Counted from the stretch's first letter, positions 14,316 to 22,403 are shown. The stretch is DNA of 28,946 nucleotides from JBEBXQ01 sp040391535 (GCA_040391535.1 JBEBXQ010000051.1:1-28946), one strand, 5' to 3'. Notes: a model not told the origin generated them from the sequence alone. Numbers and translations: made by a program.

Positions 14316-15323
14316 TTAATTATTGAATTCTATCCTTAGAACAATAAATACTGACTTTTGTTTCCCGTTTTTAAACCTGCTGAAATTGTCGTCTGCGATC
14401 AGGCAAAGGCTGGGATTTCCATCGGGCAGTATCGGACCGAATACCGCTCCTTCAATGTTATCCGGTATGTCTTCAATAATCGTGTTCAAATCAAATTCGT
14501 CCAGTAATTCAACCTGCTGAATAACGGTCGTATTTGTTATTGGAAAACGCATCCGTTTCAGTTTAATGCGCGTAATGTTTCCATCAAAACAGCGTTCAAC
14601 AGCCCAGAAAACACGATCGTTCTCCATTACCATTTCACTGACACCATTTCCCAGACTGACTCCTGGTTCTTTGTCTGCATGGAGACACGACGCCACATCA
14701 ATGGGATAGGAATACGAGCGGATGACCGTATCAGCTCCCATTTTCACCCCTCTGATACGTATAAAATCCTTATCAGCATAAGAAGGCCATTCCGACATCG
14801 TCCAGATGGTATTCTGTCCGTCAATGGCAATGGCTTCCAGTCCGCGGTTGGGAGGATAACGGGTGATAATCTCATGGCTTGACAATAGTTTTCTTGTAGT
14901 AAAATCAGCGGTATGAATATCTCCGGTAGCAAACTTTTCGTCATCATCCCCTTCGGAAGCGATAATCCATTTGCGGCGGTCTGCTGTGATCCGGATGCTT
15001 TCGGCCCCTTCCAGATCGGCAAAGGTAAAAATGCTGTCGGGTTGTGTCCAGTCGGGAAATCCTGAAGCACTGCTGTTGAACCGGTACAGATAGGAGGTAC
15101 GTAACGGTGGCCTTCCGTCTGTTACGAGGTACCATTTTTTATCTGAAGGATCAAATTCCATCCCGGAAAAACCGCCGAATTCCGGATGTTTTTCTTCAGG
15201 ATAATAGACATTCAGGTCTTTAAACGACAACTCCGGAACCATGCTCACTTTAACAGCTTGAGCAACAGACTGACACGCTGGTGCCAGTAAACAGAGCAGG
15301 ATAATATAGTGTAGCAATGGCAT
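14316..15323 (-). CDS. Secreted phytase-like esterase-domain protein
   Basis: A 335-residue exported protein matching the esterase-like activity of phytase family, thought to fold as a beta-propeller. The signal peptide MPLLHYIILLCLLAPACQSV ends at about AQA (20-23); a cysteine at 17 does not sit in a canonical lipobox. Typical blocks are FGGFSGMEFDPSDKKWYLVTD (49-69), ADLEGAESIRI (102-112), NRGLEAIAID (about 159-168), GNGVSEMVM and NIEGAVFG, which alternate with blades containing acidic metal-binding-type residues. Calling it a phytase would go too far; it may hydrolyse phosphate esters or other esters in the periplasm. The ATG lies 3 bp after the methyltransferase stop, so the two form an operon with no obvious functional link. 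Confidence 0.82.
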   Translation of the reverse strand: MPLLHYIILLCLLAPACQSVAQAVKVSMVPELSFKDLNVYYPEEKHPEFGGFSGMEFDPSDKKWYLVTDGRPPLRTSYLYRFNSSASGFPDWTQPDSIFTFADLEGAESIRITADRRKWIIASEGDDDEKFATGDIHTADFTTRKLLSSHEIITRYPPNRGLEAIAIDGQNTIWTMSEWPSYADKDFIRIRGVKMGADTVIRSYSYPIDVASCLHADKEPGVSLGNGVSEMVMENDRVFWAVERCFDGNITRIKLKRMRFPITNTTVIQQVELLDEFDLNTIIEDIPDNIEGAVFGPILPDGNPSLCLIADDNFSRFKNGKQKSVFIVLRIEFNN

Positions 15324-15326
15324 GAA

Positions 15327-16103
15327 TCAGATTTTCCGGCAGAAATAAATAATCTCCTCAGAAGGTAAGGCATACCTTGCCACTTCTTCAGGAGTAAGCT
15401 CTGTTTTAACAAAAGTATCTTCAGTGACAGTAAAACCGCCTTTTCTTAATTCATCGCCATAATTTTTCCCGAAAAGCCGGAGATGATCATTTTGCAGAAA
15501 ATGCTTTTCTCTTTCTTTGGGGTCAGTAATTGAAGGATCTTCATAGGTCGTTTCAAAGTTCATATTCTGAGGTGACTGAATAAGAGCCCAGCCTCCGGGT
15601 TTCAGTATTCTGTGTAATTCGCTCATGGCCTTAATGTAATCGTCAACATGCTCCATTACATGATTACAAATGGCTACATCAAATGCATTGGCCTCAAAAG
15701 GTATCTGGTGTACATCCATTTTGACCTTAGCCAGTGGTGATTCAATATCGGCAGTGATATAGTCAAGATTTTTCATTCTTTCAAAGCGGTCAATAAAGCA
15801 GTATTCCGGAGCAACGTGTAGCACCCTGAGTGACGGTGCACTGTAAAAATTGGTTTTTCTCCGCATATACAATGCCATTAAACGATGTCTCTCCAGGGAA
15901 AGGCAGCCGGGACAAAGCGCATTCTCGCGTGCTGATTGCCCCCGGCCATAAGGAAGAAATTTTCCGTAATGTTTTCCGCAAACGGTGCATTCCACTTTAT
16001 TGCCTGCATAGAACAAGCCCAGAAAACGTGCCGCCCAGTGGCCCACCAGCTGCAGATAGGGGCGTGGTATATATCTCAGAACAAGACTGATGATGGATTT
16101 CAT
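15327..16103 (-). CDS. Class I SAM-dependent methyltransferase with N-terminal zinc ribbon
   Basis: A 258-residue protein with two parts. Residues 1-70 hold a hydrophobic start and a four-cysteine metal site, C39/C42 (CTVC) and C64/C67 (CPGC). The rest is a methyltransferase type 11 domain: the first strand LRVLHVAPE (92-100) replaces the common glycine-rich motif I, followed by YITADIE, the post-motif FDVAICNHVMEHVDD (141-155) and LHRILKPGGWALIQSP (173-188). This arrangement is seen in glycan- or cell-surface-related methyltransferases, but the substrate here is unknown. First gene of a two-gene unit with the phytase-like gene. A short hairpin GATCC/GGATC lies in its leader at 16124-16138. 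Confidence 0.85.
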   Translation of the reverse strand: MKSIISLVLRYIPRPYLQLVGHWAARFLGLFYAGNKVECTVCGKHYGKFLPYGRGQSARENALCPGCLSLERHRLMALYMRRKTNFYSAPSLRVLHVAPEYCFIDRFERMKNLDYITADIESPLAKVKMDVHQIPFEANAFDVAICNHVMEHVDDYIKAMSELHRILKPGGWALIQSPQNMNFETTYEDPSITDPKEREKHFLQNDHLRLFGKNYGDELRKGGFTVTEDTFVKTELTPEEVARYALPSEEIIYFCRKI

Positions 16104-16266
16104 GTATTCGAAAAGTCGGTAAAGATCCGTTATGGATCAGATTTTGTACGCAATTTAAGACTTTTGGAAATAAGAATTGTGAGGGATATACCGTTACGGT
16201 AGGCAAATCAAGGATTTGTTTCTAAATTTGAATGACGAATTTGACACATTTATTTTAAGGTTTGTT

Positions 16267-16689
16267 ATGGAATTGCCTAAATCTCAGGGAAAGCCACCCG
16301 GAAGAAAAGTTATCAAGCGGATGCCGGCGCGTACAAAATGGATTTTGCTGACGGTCGCCGGGGTTATATGTGCCGGCGTAGGTGTCTTTGTGCTTGCTAC
16401 TACCGCTCTTTATAAATATAATAATCATCCGGCTTCTCAATGGGTTATACTGGTGTTATACGGTATGGTTTTACTCAGCAGTGGTATTCTCATTCTAGGG
16501 CAGGCTTTCCGTTTCAGGATACTGATTGACGTGCGAAGGGAAGCCAGAAGGAATATAAGATCAGTAGAAAAGAAAATGCAGGATAAAATCCAGGACAGGA
16601 TGAAGGTCCTTGCCAAGGAAGTCCGGGTAGTCAGGGAGACCAGAGGAAAATCAAAAGAAGATAAAAAGGAAAAAGGTACTGACAAATGA
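16267..16689 (+). CDS. Small membrane protein with charged C-terminal coiled tail
   Basis: A 140-residue protein of unknown function. It has a basic N-terminus (KPPGRKVIKRMPARTK), two membrane helices at about 25-49 and 58-82 separated by a short YKYNNHPASQ loop, and a strongly charged helical tail from about residue 85 to the end (RREARRNIRSVEKKMQDKIQDRMKVLAKEVR) likely to form a coiled coil in the cytoplasm. The ATG at 16267 is preferred over an upstream TTG at 16216, which would add 17 residues unlike a membrane protein start. Its stop codon lies inside a hairpin that may terminate the convergent small gene. I do not recognise a family. Confidence 0.75.
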   Translation: MELPKSQGKPPGRKVIKRMPARTKWILLTVAGVICAGVGVFVLATTALYKYNNHPASQWVILVLYGMVLLSSGILILGQAFRFRILIDVRREARRNIRSVEKKMQDKIQDRMKVLAKEVRVVRETRGKSKEDKKEKGTDK

Positions 16690-16704
16690 TCTGCCGGTAC
16701 CTTT
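16672..16704 (-). terminator. Possible terminator of the 50-aa basic protein gene
   Basis: AAAGGTAC (16672-16679) and GTACCTTT (16697-16704) are an exact 8-bp inverted repeat with a 17-nt loop. On the minus strand the stem is followed by TTCCTTTTT, giving a U-rich tail. It lies 24-56 bp after the stop of the minus-strand gene and overlaps the end of the convergent membrane protein gene. Confidence 0.45.
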
Positions 16705-16727
16705 CGCGTTACGCCTGTTGAACGTAA

Positions 16728-16880
16728 TTATTTCTTTTTTGCTTCAAACTCCGCTTTAATAGCTTCAATATCTACATTTTTAATCTCAGGCTTGCTAAGC
16801 AATTGCTTGATGCGAATTACTCTGTTTTTCGCGGTAGATTTGTTTCTGCGGCCTTTGCGTTTAAGTTCCGTTACTGCCAT
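16728..16880 (-). CDS. 50-residue basic protein, possibly ribosome-associated
   Basis: A short gene with ATG at 16880 and TAA at 16728. The product begins MAVTELKRKGRRNKSTAKNR, continues with VIRIKQLLSKPEIKNVDIEA and ends IKAEFEAKKK. It has 11 Lys and 5 Arg against 6 acidic residues: a basic N-terminal half resembling ribosomal or RNA-binding proteins and a more balanced helical C-terminal half. No signal peptide or membrane helix. I recall similar short proteins in related genomes but cannot name a family with certainty. Gene support: a perfect TACTTTTG promoter box about 120 bp upstream, a possible terminator downstream, and a coherent translation with no rare pattern. The long leader, about 115 nt, would suit translational control. 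Its role as a ribosome component is a guess. Confidence 0.75.
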   Translation of the reverse strand: MAVTELKRKGRRNKSTAKNRVIRIKQLLSKPEIKNVDIEAIKAEFEAKKK

Positions 16881-16953
16881 GTTCTTTTTTATTTATTAAA
16901 TGATGAAAAAGTAGCTGCAAGTACCGTTATGGCTTGTGAAGCAACTTCTTTTA

Positions 16954-16971
16954 AACAATGATTTCTTTGTT
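16954..16971 (-). other. Hairpin in the leader of the 50-aa protein gene
   Basis: On the minus strand AACAA and TTGTT enclose an 8-nt loop, about 75-90 nt before the start codon and inside the predicted transcript leader. The stem is short and AT-rich, so it may be chance. Confidence 0.25.
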
Positions 16972-17001
16972 ATTCTCTGCTGTCTATGCAGGAATGAGGC
17001 G

Positions 17002-17009
17002 CAAAAGTA
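17002..17009 (-). promoter_or_regulatory. Promoter -7 element for the 50-aa protein gene
   Basis: The minus strand reads TACTTTTG followed by CGCC, an exact TAnnTTTG match, with a TTTTCC about 14-20 bp upstream. It predicts a leader of roughly 115 nt. Confidence 0.55.
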
Positions 17010-17065
17010 CGATTTCTATTTGGAAAATAAGTAAAATATTGGATAAAAAAATTGCAGAGACTCCC

Positions 17066-17073
17066 TAATTTTG
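17066..17073 (+). promoter_or_regulatory. Promoter -7 element for hisS
   Basis: TAATTTTG matches TAnnTTTG and lies 58 bp before the hisS ATG. A TTG at 17039-17041 is 24 bp upstream, slightly further than usual. It faces away from the divergent promoter at 17002-17009. Confidence 0.5.
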
Positions 17074-17130
17074 TCCCATCAATGATTTAATGACTATATT
17101 GATCGCCTGTTAGAGGCACTAATTGAAATT

Positions 17131-18504
17131 ATGAGTAAACCAACACTGGCAAGAGGTACCAGGGATTTCGGTCCCGAACAAATGGTCAAAAGGACCTATA
17201 TATTTGATATCATCAGGAAAACTTTCCGGCAGTTTGGTTTTCAGCCACTGGAAACTCCCGCCATTGAGAACCTTTCGGTGCTGATGGGTAAATATGGAGA
17301 AGAAGGGGATCAGCTGTTGTTCAAAATTCTGAACTCAGGGCATTTTGCCGGTAAACTGGGACCGGAGGACTGGCAACAGGAGACAAAAGCGCTGACCACA
17401 AAGATTTCAGAAAAAGGTTTACGCTATGACCTCACTGTTCCTTTTGCAAGGTATGTGGTCATGAACCGGGGAACACTTTCATTTCCGTTTAAAAGATATC
17501 AGATTCAGCCGGTGTGGCGTGCGGATCGTCCGCAGAGGGGACGTTACAGAGAATTTTACCAATGCGATGCGGATGTAGTAGGTACCGGCTCATTGCTTTG
17601 CGAAGCGGAAATCGTAATGATGCTTCACACGATTCTTCATGAATTGGGTATCCCTGATTTTACCGTTAAAATCAATAACCGTAAAATACTGACCGGTATA
17701 GCAGAAGTGATAGGTGCTCCGGGACAGGAAGGCCCGCTTTGTGTAGCGATTGATAAACTGGATAAAATAGGGAAGGAAAAAGTACAGGCTGAATTAACAG
17801 AACGTGGCTTTAGTGATGATGCGGTTGCCAGACTTGAACCTCTGTTCGGGTTTGTCGGAAAAAGTGCTTCAATTGAGGAGTTGAGGTCCTGGCTGGCATC
17901 TTCTGAAATCGCATTGAAAGGGATTGAAGAGCTGGAAACAGTATGGGGTCTGGTTAAAGATCTGGGACTTGAATCACCCTCTGTGCAGCTGGATGTTACC
18001 CTTGCCCGCGGACTATCTTACTATACAGGTACCATTTTCGAGGTAAAAGCCAATGGTGTTCAGATGGGGAGTATCAGCGGAGGCGGAAGATATGATAACC
18101 TTACAGGTACTTTCGGTGTGCCGGGACTTTCAGGGGTCGGTATCTCCTTGGGAGTAGACCGTATTTATGATGTAATGGATGAACTGAACCTGTTTCCCGA
18201 TAGTCAGATGCTATCCACTCATGTAATGGTTGCTAATTTTGATGAGGAATCGTTCCGGTATGGACTGAAGGTGATCAGTACTTTCAGGAACAATGGATTC
18301 AATGCAGAGATTTATCCGGAATCAGTAAAACTGAAAAAGCAGCTGGATTATGCTGATCGGAAAAAAATCCCATTTGTCGTGTTGATAGGTTCTGATGAAA
18401 TGGCTTCCGGAAAACTTACTTTAAAAAATATGAGATCAGGAGAACAGTTATCAGTAACTTTAAACGAAATTTCCGATATCGTCCGGAAAGATCTTGGTCT
18501 TTAG
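17131..18504 (+). CDS. hisS: Histidyl-tRNA synthetase
   Basis: Charges tRNA-His with histidine; class II synthetase, cytosolic dimer. Length 457. The N-terminal start PTLARGTRDFGPEQM is typical, motif 1 lies near 34-55 (FGFQPLETPAIEN), motif 2 RADRPQRGRYREFYQCDADV spans 130-149, and the histidine-binding loop is ARGLSYYTGTIFEV (292-305) with SISGGGRYDNL following. The anticodon-binding domain occupies about 360-457. A moderate insertion around LNSGHFAGKLGPEDWQQETK (67-86) is what I would expect for the Bacteroidota/eukaryote-like branch. It is followed on the same strand by hisG after a 63-bp gap, linking tRNA charging with histidine synthesis. Confidence 0.97.
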   Translation: MSKPTLARGTRDFGPEQMVKRTYIFDIIRKTFRQFGFQPLETPAIENLSVLMGKYGEEGDQLLFKILNSGHFAGKLGPEDWQQETKALTTKISEKGLRYDLTVPFARYVVMNRGTLSFPFKRYQIQPVWRADRPQRGRYREFYQCDADVVGTGSLLCEAEIVMMLHTILHELGIPDFTVKINNRKILTGIAEVIGAPGQEGPLCVAIDKLDKIGKEKVQAELTERGFSDDAVARLEPLFGFVGKSASIEELRSWLASSEIALKGIEELETVWGLVKDLGLESPSVQLDVTLARGLSYYTGTIFEVKANGVQMGSISGGGRYDNLTGTFGVPGLSGVGISLGVDRIYDVMDELNLFPDSQMLSTHVMVANFDEESFRYGLKVISTFRNNGFNAEIYPESVKLKKQLDYADRKKIPFVVLIGSDEMASGKLTLKNMRSGEQLSVTLNEISDIVRKDLGL

Positions 18505-18541
18505 GGATAATAAAAATAAATTCTTAGAAAAATAATAAAAC

Positions 18542-18559
18542 AGCCTAACTAAACAGGCT
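18542..18559 (+). other. Small hairpin before hisG
   Basis: AGCCT (18542-18546) and AGGCT (18555-18559) form a 5-bp stem with an 8-nt loop, 8 nt before the hisG ATG. No histidine-rich leader peptide is present nearby, so classic attenuation is not supported. The stem could affect translation initiation or be chance. Confidence 0.3.
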
Positions 18560-18567
18560 ACTTGAAA

Positions 18568-19428
18568 ATGTCCGAAACAATACGCATTGCGATCCAGAAA
18601 TCTGGCAGACTAAGTGAGGATTCGCTCCGCCTGATCAAAGAATGTGGAATCCGGTTTGATAATGGTGCCGGAAAGTTAAAAACAACCGCTACCAACTTCC
18701 CCGCAGAAATCCTGTTTCTCAGAGACGACGATATTCCCGGTTATGTTGAAGATGGGGTGGCGCATCTGGGTATTATAGGCCAGAATGTGGCAGATGAAAG
18801 CGGCAGGGATGTAGAGCTGGTGCATAAGTTAGGATTTTCAAAATGCCGTTTGTCGATCGGAACATTAAGAGAGGTGGAATATAATGATGTTCAGGATCTG
18901 GCAGGTAAAAGTATTGCTACCTCTTATCCGCGTTTACTGGGTAAATTCCTCGAAGAAAACAACGTGGAAGCAAATATTCATGAAATCAGCGGTTCTGTGG
19001 AAATTGCCCCGAGTATCGGTCTGGCCGATGCGGTGTGCGACATCGTCAGTTCGGGCAGTACCCTGCTGAGCAATGGCCTGAAAGAAGTAGAGGTAATTTA
19101 CCGTTCAGAGGCTATTCTGGTCGCCAATAAAAATCTTTCCGGAGTCCAGCAGGATCTTCTTTCGAAATTATTGTTCCGGATAAACGCGGTTCAGGCAGCC
19201 AAAAACAACAAGTACATTCTTCTGAATTGTCCTAAGGAAGCCGTAAATGATATTATGAAATACATTCCCGGAATGAAAGCACCTACGATCATTCCGCTGG
19301 CTACCGAAGGCTGGTGCTCACTTCATTCGGTGATTAATGAGAATGACTTCTGGGTAAACATAGAGAAACTACGGGAATTGGGCGCCGAAGGAATTCTGGT
19401 GGTTCCTATTGAAAAAATGATTGTTTAA
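18568..19428 (+). CDS. hisG: ATP phosphoribosyltransferase, long form
   Basis: First and committed step of histidine synthesis: ATP plus PRPP gives phosphoribosyl-ATP. With 286 residues it is the hexameric long form that needs no HisZ. The start RIAIQKSGRLSEDSLRLIKECG is the usual N-terminal block; the PRPP signature EIAPSIGLADAVCDIVSSGS is at 145-164; the C-terminal ACT-like regulatory domain (about 205-286) ends in PTIIPLATEGWCSLHSVI and GILVVPIEKM and normally binds histidine for feedback inhibition. I use the ATG at 18568; a TTG two codons earlier is less likely. hisD follows after 1 nt. Confidence 0.97.
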   Translation: MSETIRIAIQKSGRLSEDSLRLIKECGIRFDNGAGKLKTTATNFPAEILFLRDDDIPGYVEDGVAHLGIIGQNVADESGRDVELVHKLGFSKCRLSIGTLREVEYNDVQDLAGKSIATSYPRLLGKFLEENNVEANIHEISGSVEIAPSIGLADAVCDIVSSGSTLLSNGLKEVEVIYRSEAILVANKNLSGVQQDLLSKLLFRINAVQAAKNNKYILLNCPKEAVNDIMKYIPGMKAPTIIPLATEGWCSLHSVINENDFWVNIEKLRELGAEGILVVPIEKMIV

Positions 19429-19429
19429 C

Positions 19430-20701
19430 ATGAAGGTATCACAATATCCTGAGCGTAGCGAATGGGATCAGCTGCTGGCCCGTCCGGTTCACCCGGCGCT
19501 GGAAACGGAGTTGATCGTAGCGCCTGTTTTACAGAAAGTCAGGGAACAGGGTGATAAAGCATTGAAGGAATATGCGCTGGCCTTTGATAAGGTGCTGCTC
19601 ACCAGCCTGGAAATCCCGGCCGAAGATTTTGAAAGAGCAGAAGCCGAGCTTGATGCTGAACTGAAAGCCGCTATTCGTCAGGCATATCAGAACATTACCC
19701 TTTTTCATGAATCTCAGAAACAGCCTGTCCAAAAGATAGAAACCATGCCTGGTGTGGTTTGCTGGAGAAAGTCAGTAGGTATTGAAAAAGTCGGCATTTA
19801 TATTCCGGGGGGTACGGCTCCCTTATTCAGTACTGTATTGATGTTAGGCATACCTGCACAGCTGGCGGGGTGTAAGGAGATTATTCTTTGTACTCCCGGT
19901 GATCACCCTGCCATCTTGTTTGCTGCACGGCTTGTAGGAGTTACTAAAGCATTCCGTATCGGCGGAGCGCAGGCGATTGCCGCGATGGCCTACGGAACGG
20001 AATCTGTACCCAGAGTGGATAAAATATTCGGACCAGGGAATCAATATGTTACCGCAGCTAAAATGCTGGTCACCAAAGAGGGAGTAGCGATTGATATGCC
20101 TGCCGGCCCGTCAGAGGTTGCGGTTTTTGCGGATAATTCTGCTATACCGGCATTCGTAGCTGCCGATTTGCTGTCACAGGCTGAACATGGTATTGACAGC
20201 CAGGTTTTGCTGGTAGCGACTGATCCTGCCATTATTGATGCCGTGAACTCGGAAGTTGAAAAGCAGCTTGCCTTGTTGCCACGGAAAGAGATCGCAGCGA
20301 AAGCACTGGAAAACAGCAGAGCTATTGTAGTGCATAATGAAGAAGACGGCATTGAATTGCTGAATCAATATGCAGCTGAGCACCTGATTCTGAGTGTTGA
20401 GAATGCGGAAGAGGTAGCCGGAAAAATCAGCAACGCCGGTTCTGTTTTCCTGGGTAACTATACACCTGAATCGTGTGGTGACTATGCGTCAGGAACCAAT
20501 CATACTTTGCCTACGAACGGTTTTGCCAGAGCTTACAGTGGTGTATCGCTGGATAGCTTTGTGAAGAAAATTACCCTGCAGCAGATTTCGGAAGAAGGGT
20601 TAAAGAATCTTGGACCTGTGGTTGAAAAAATGGCGGAAGCAGAATCGCTGATCGCACATAAAAGGGCTGTAAGTATCCGTTTGAGCAGCCTGGAGAATTA
20701 A
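19430..20701 (+). CDS. hisD: Histidinol dehydrogenase
   Basis: Oxidises histidinol to histidine in two NAD-dependent steps using zinc; cytosolic dimer. Length 423 from the ATG at 19430, one nucleotide after the hisG stop; the TTG at 19421 that overlaps hisG is not favoured. Conserved blocks are YIPGGTAPLFSTVLM (124-138), GGAQAIAAMAYGT (178-190), IFGPGNQYVTAAK (199-211), PAGPSEVAVFAD (224-235), the zinc/active-site LLSQAEHG (247-254: Q250, H253), YAAEHL (314-319, with the Glu-His pair), CGDYASGTNHTLPT (349-362, zinc Asp D351) and H410 near the C-terminus. No loss of catalytic residues. Confidence 0.97.
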   Translation: MKVSQYPERSEWDQLLARPVHPALETELIVAPVLQKVREQGDKALKEYALAFDKVLLTSLEIPAEDFERAEAELDAELKAAIRQAYQNITLFHESQKQPVQKIETMPGVVCWRKSVGIEKVGIYIPGGTAPLFSTVLMLGIPAQLAGCKEIILCTPGDHPAILFAARLVGVTKAFRIGGAQAIAAMAYGTESVPRVDKIFGPGNQYVTAAKMLVTKEGVAIDMPAGPSEVAVFADNSAIPAFVAADLLSQAEHGIDSQVLLVATDPAIIDAVNSEVEKQLALLPRKEIAAKALENSRAIVVHNEEDGIELLNQYAAEHLILSVENAEEVAGKISNAGSVFLGNYTPESCGDYASGTNHTLPTNGFARAYSGVSLDSFVKKITLQQISEEGLKNLGPVVEKMAEAESLIAHKRAVSIRLSSLEN

Positions 20702-20713
20702 TAATGATTTGAT

Positions 20714-21766
20714 ATGAGTATACAATTTGATTTGACCCGTCTGGTACGCCCGCATTTGCTTAACCTTGTACCATATTCTTCTGCCCGTGATGAGTATACC
20801 GGCAAGGAAGGTGTTTTTCTGGATGCCAATGAAAACGCGCTGGGCTCGGCAGATGAAATGGATCATAACCGTTATCCTGATCCTTATCAGCAGGAAATCA
20901 AGCAAAAGCTGGGGATGATTAAAAATGTGAGTTCCGACCGGATTTTCCTTGGAAATGGCAGTGATGAACCGATTGATTTACTGATCAGGCTTACCTGTGT
21001 GCCGGGTAAAGACGCTGTCATGATTCATGTTCCGACGTATGGTATGTATGAGGTAAGCGCCAATATCAATGATGTCAATATCATCAAAATACAGCTTACT
21101 GAAGATTTTCAGCTTCGTCCTGATGCTATGCTGGAGGCTGTTACGCCTGAAACCCGTATCATCTGGGTATGCTCTCCCAATAATCCTACCGGGAACCTCA
21201 TGAGCCGGGCTGATATTGAAAAGCTGCTTCGTTCATTTAGCGGACTGGTGGTAGTAGACGAGGCTTATATAGACTTTGCAGAAGAGGATTCCTGGATCGG
21301 ACAATTAGACCGTTTCCCGAATCTTGTGGTGTTACAGACTTTTTCAAAAGCCTGGGGATTAGCTGGTTTGAGGGCCGGCGTATGTTATGCATCGCCAGAA
21401 CTGGTGCAACTGCTGAATAAAATCAAACCTCCTTATAATATGAGTGCTCCGGCACAGGCGCATCTTCATCAGGCACTCGGCAATGTGAAACTGAAGGAAG
21501 CCATGGTAGAAGAAATTCTCAAGGAAAAAGCGCGTTTGCAAAACATGTTAGAGGATTTATCGTTAGTAAAAAAAATATATCCTTCTGATGCTAACTTTCT
21601 TTTGGTGAAATTTGACAATGGACCGGCCGTCATGAAGCATCTTCTGGAAGACAAGGTAATTGTCAGAGACCGTTCGCGTGTAGTACTGACAGACAATTGT
21701 CTGAGGATTACAGTAGGGACTGAAACAGAAAATAATCAGTTAATAACATCATTGAGGAAAATCTGA
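20714..21766 (+). CDS. hisC: Histidinol-phosphate aminotransferase
   Basis: PLP-dependent class I/II aminotransferase that converts imidazole acetol-phosphate to histidinol phosphate with glutamate. Length 350. The N-terminal LVPYSSARDEYTGKEGVFLDANENALG is characteristic of HisC. RYPDPY, FLGNGSDEPIDLL (78-90), SPNNPTG (154-160), VDEAYIDF (181-188) and the PLP lysine K212 in FSKAWGLAGLRAG are all present, with R-containing LRITVGTETEN at the C-terminal end for the phosphate. It follows hisD after 12 bp. The remaining his genes (hisB, hisH, hisA, hisF, hisI) do not follow; a promoter box for the next gene begins just after its stop. Confidence 0.97.
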   Translation: MSIQFDLTRLVRPHLLNLVPYSSARDEYTGKEGVFLDANENALGSADEMDHNRYPDPYQQEIKQKLGMIKNVSSDRIFLGNGSDEPIDLLIRLTCVPGKDAVMIHVPTYGMYEVSANINDVNIIKIQLTEDFQLRPDAMLEAVTPETRIIWVCSPNNPTGNLMSRADIEKLLRSFSGLVVVDEAYIDFAEEDSWIGQLDRFPNLVVLQTFSKAWGLAGLRAGVCYASPELVQLLNKIKPPYNMSAPAQAHLHQALGNVKLKEAMVEEILKEKARLQNMLEDLSLVKKIYPSDANFLLVKFDNGPAVMKHLLEDKVIVRDRSRVVLTDNCLRITVGTETENNQLITSLRKI

Positions 21767-21785
21767 AAGGAATATAATATCTTTG
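21752..21785 (+). promoter_or_regulatory. Promoter candidate for the outer-membrane barrel gene
   Basis: TTG (21752-21754) followed after 23 bp by TATCTTTG (21778-21785), an exact -7 box, 57 bp before the ATG. The -33 part lies in the last codons of hisC. Confidence 0.55.
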
Positions 21786-21841
21786 AACATTCTTCAAAAA
21801 TCAACATCCAATCAATAAAGAACAGCAATACTGGTAATTAT

Positions 21842-22372
21842 ATGAAAAAAATCCTGCTATTAATTATAGGCCTCCTGTCATTTCAGATGGCACAGGCGCA
21901 ATATGACAACTGGGCGGTAGGCTTTAAACTGGGCGAGCCAACAGGTCTGAACATCCGGAAGTATTTTAATAATATTAATGCGATTGACATAACCGTCGGC
22001 ACTTTTGGCGGAATCATCGGTAATAACCGTGATTATCGGCAGGGGGAGTATAAAAATGTAGGGTTGTCGGTCCAGGGGCATTACCTGTGGCATGTGCCGT
22101 TCTTCGGATCGGATGCCGTTCATGTCTATTACGGGTTGGGCGGACAGGTAAACAGCCGGAATTATTATGCCGACAGCCGCAAGAATTTGCCTCCTCCGGG
22201 TGACCGTGAAAAGCAAATTTCCCTGGGAGGGTCTTTGTTAGGTGGTTTTGAATATTTTCTTCCGGATGGCCGGTATTCAGCTTTTATAGAAGGTGGTACT
22301 TATGTGGAAGTAATTCCAAGGCCCTTGTTTTTGAGTCCTAATGTGTCATTGGGTGTCAGATTAAATCTGTAG
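21842..22372 (+). CDS. Outer-membrane beta-barrel-like protein
   Basis: A 176-residue exported protein. The signal peptide MKKILLLIIGLLSFQMAQAQ ends at AQA/Q. The mature part alternates short amphipathic strands with glycine and aromatic turns: WAVGFKLGEPTGLNIRKYF, AIDITVGTFGGIIG, VGLSVQGHYLWHVPF, VHVYYGLGGQVNS, ISLGGSLLGGFEYFLP, YSAFIEGGTYVEVIP and the last strand PNVSLGVRLNL. This fits an eight-stranded barrel of the OmpW/OmpA-barrel size, although the terminal residue is Leu, not Phe. Role unknown. Own promoter and strong terminator suggest a single-gene unit. Confidence 0.78.
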   Translation: MKKILLLIIGLLSFQMAQAQYDNWAVGFKLGEPTGLNIRKYFNNINAIDITVGTFGGIIGNNRDYRQGEYKNVGLSVQGHYLWHVPFFGSDAVHVYYGLGGQVNSRNYYADSRKNLPPPGDREKQISLGGSLLGGFEYFLPDGRYSAFIEGGTYVEVIPRPLFLSPNVSLGVRLNL

Positions 22373-22403
22373 CAGAAGCCATAGGAATTGATATTTTTCA
22401 GGT

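Noticed and set aside
16189..16201. 13-bp palindrome TACCGTTACGGTA upstream of two divergent genes
   Set aside because: Too short to separate from chance, and not at a clear promoter position.
16216..16266. TTG start for the small membrane protein
   Set aside because: The added residues MFLNLNDEFDTFILRF are in the likely leader; the ATG at 16267 starts a normal basic N-terminus.
18505..18567. Histidine attenuator leader peptide before hisG
   Set aside because: No short ORF with a His-codon run is present; only a 5-bp hairpin is seen.
19421..19429. TTG start for hisD overlapping the hisG stop
   Set aside because: The ATG at 19430 gives the usual HisD start and a 1-nt gap.
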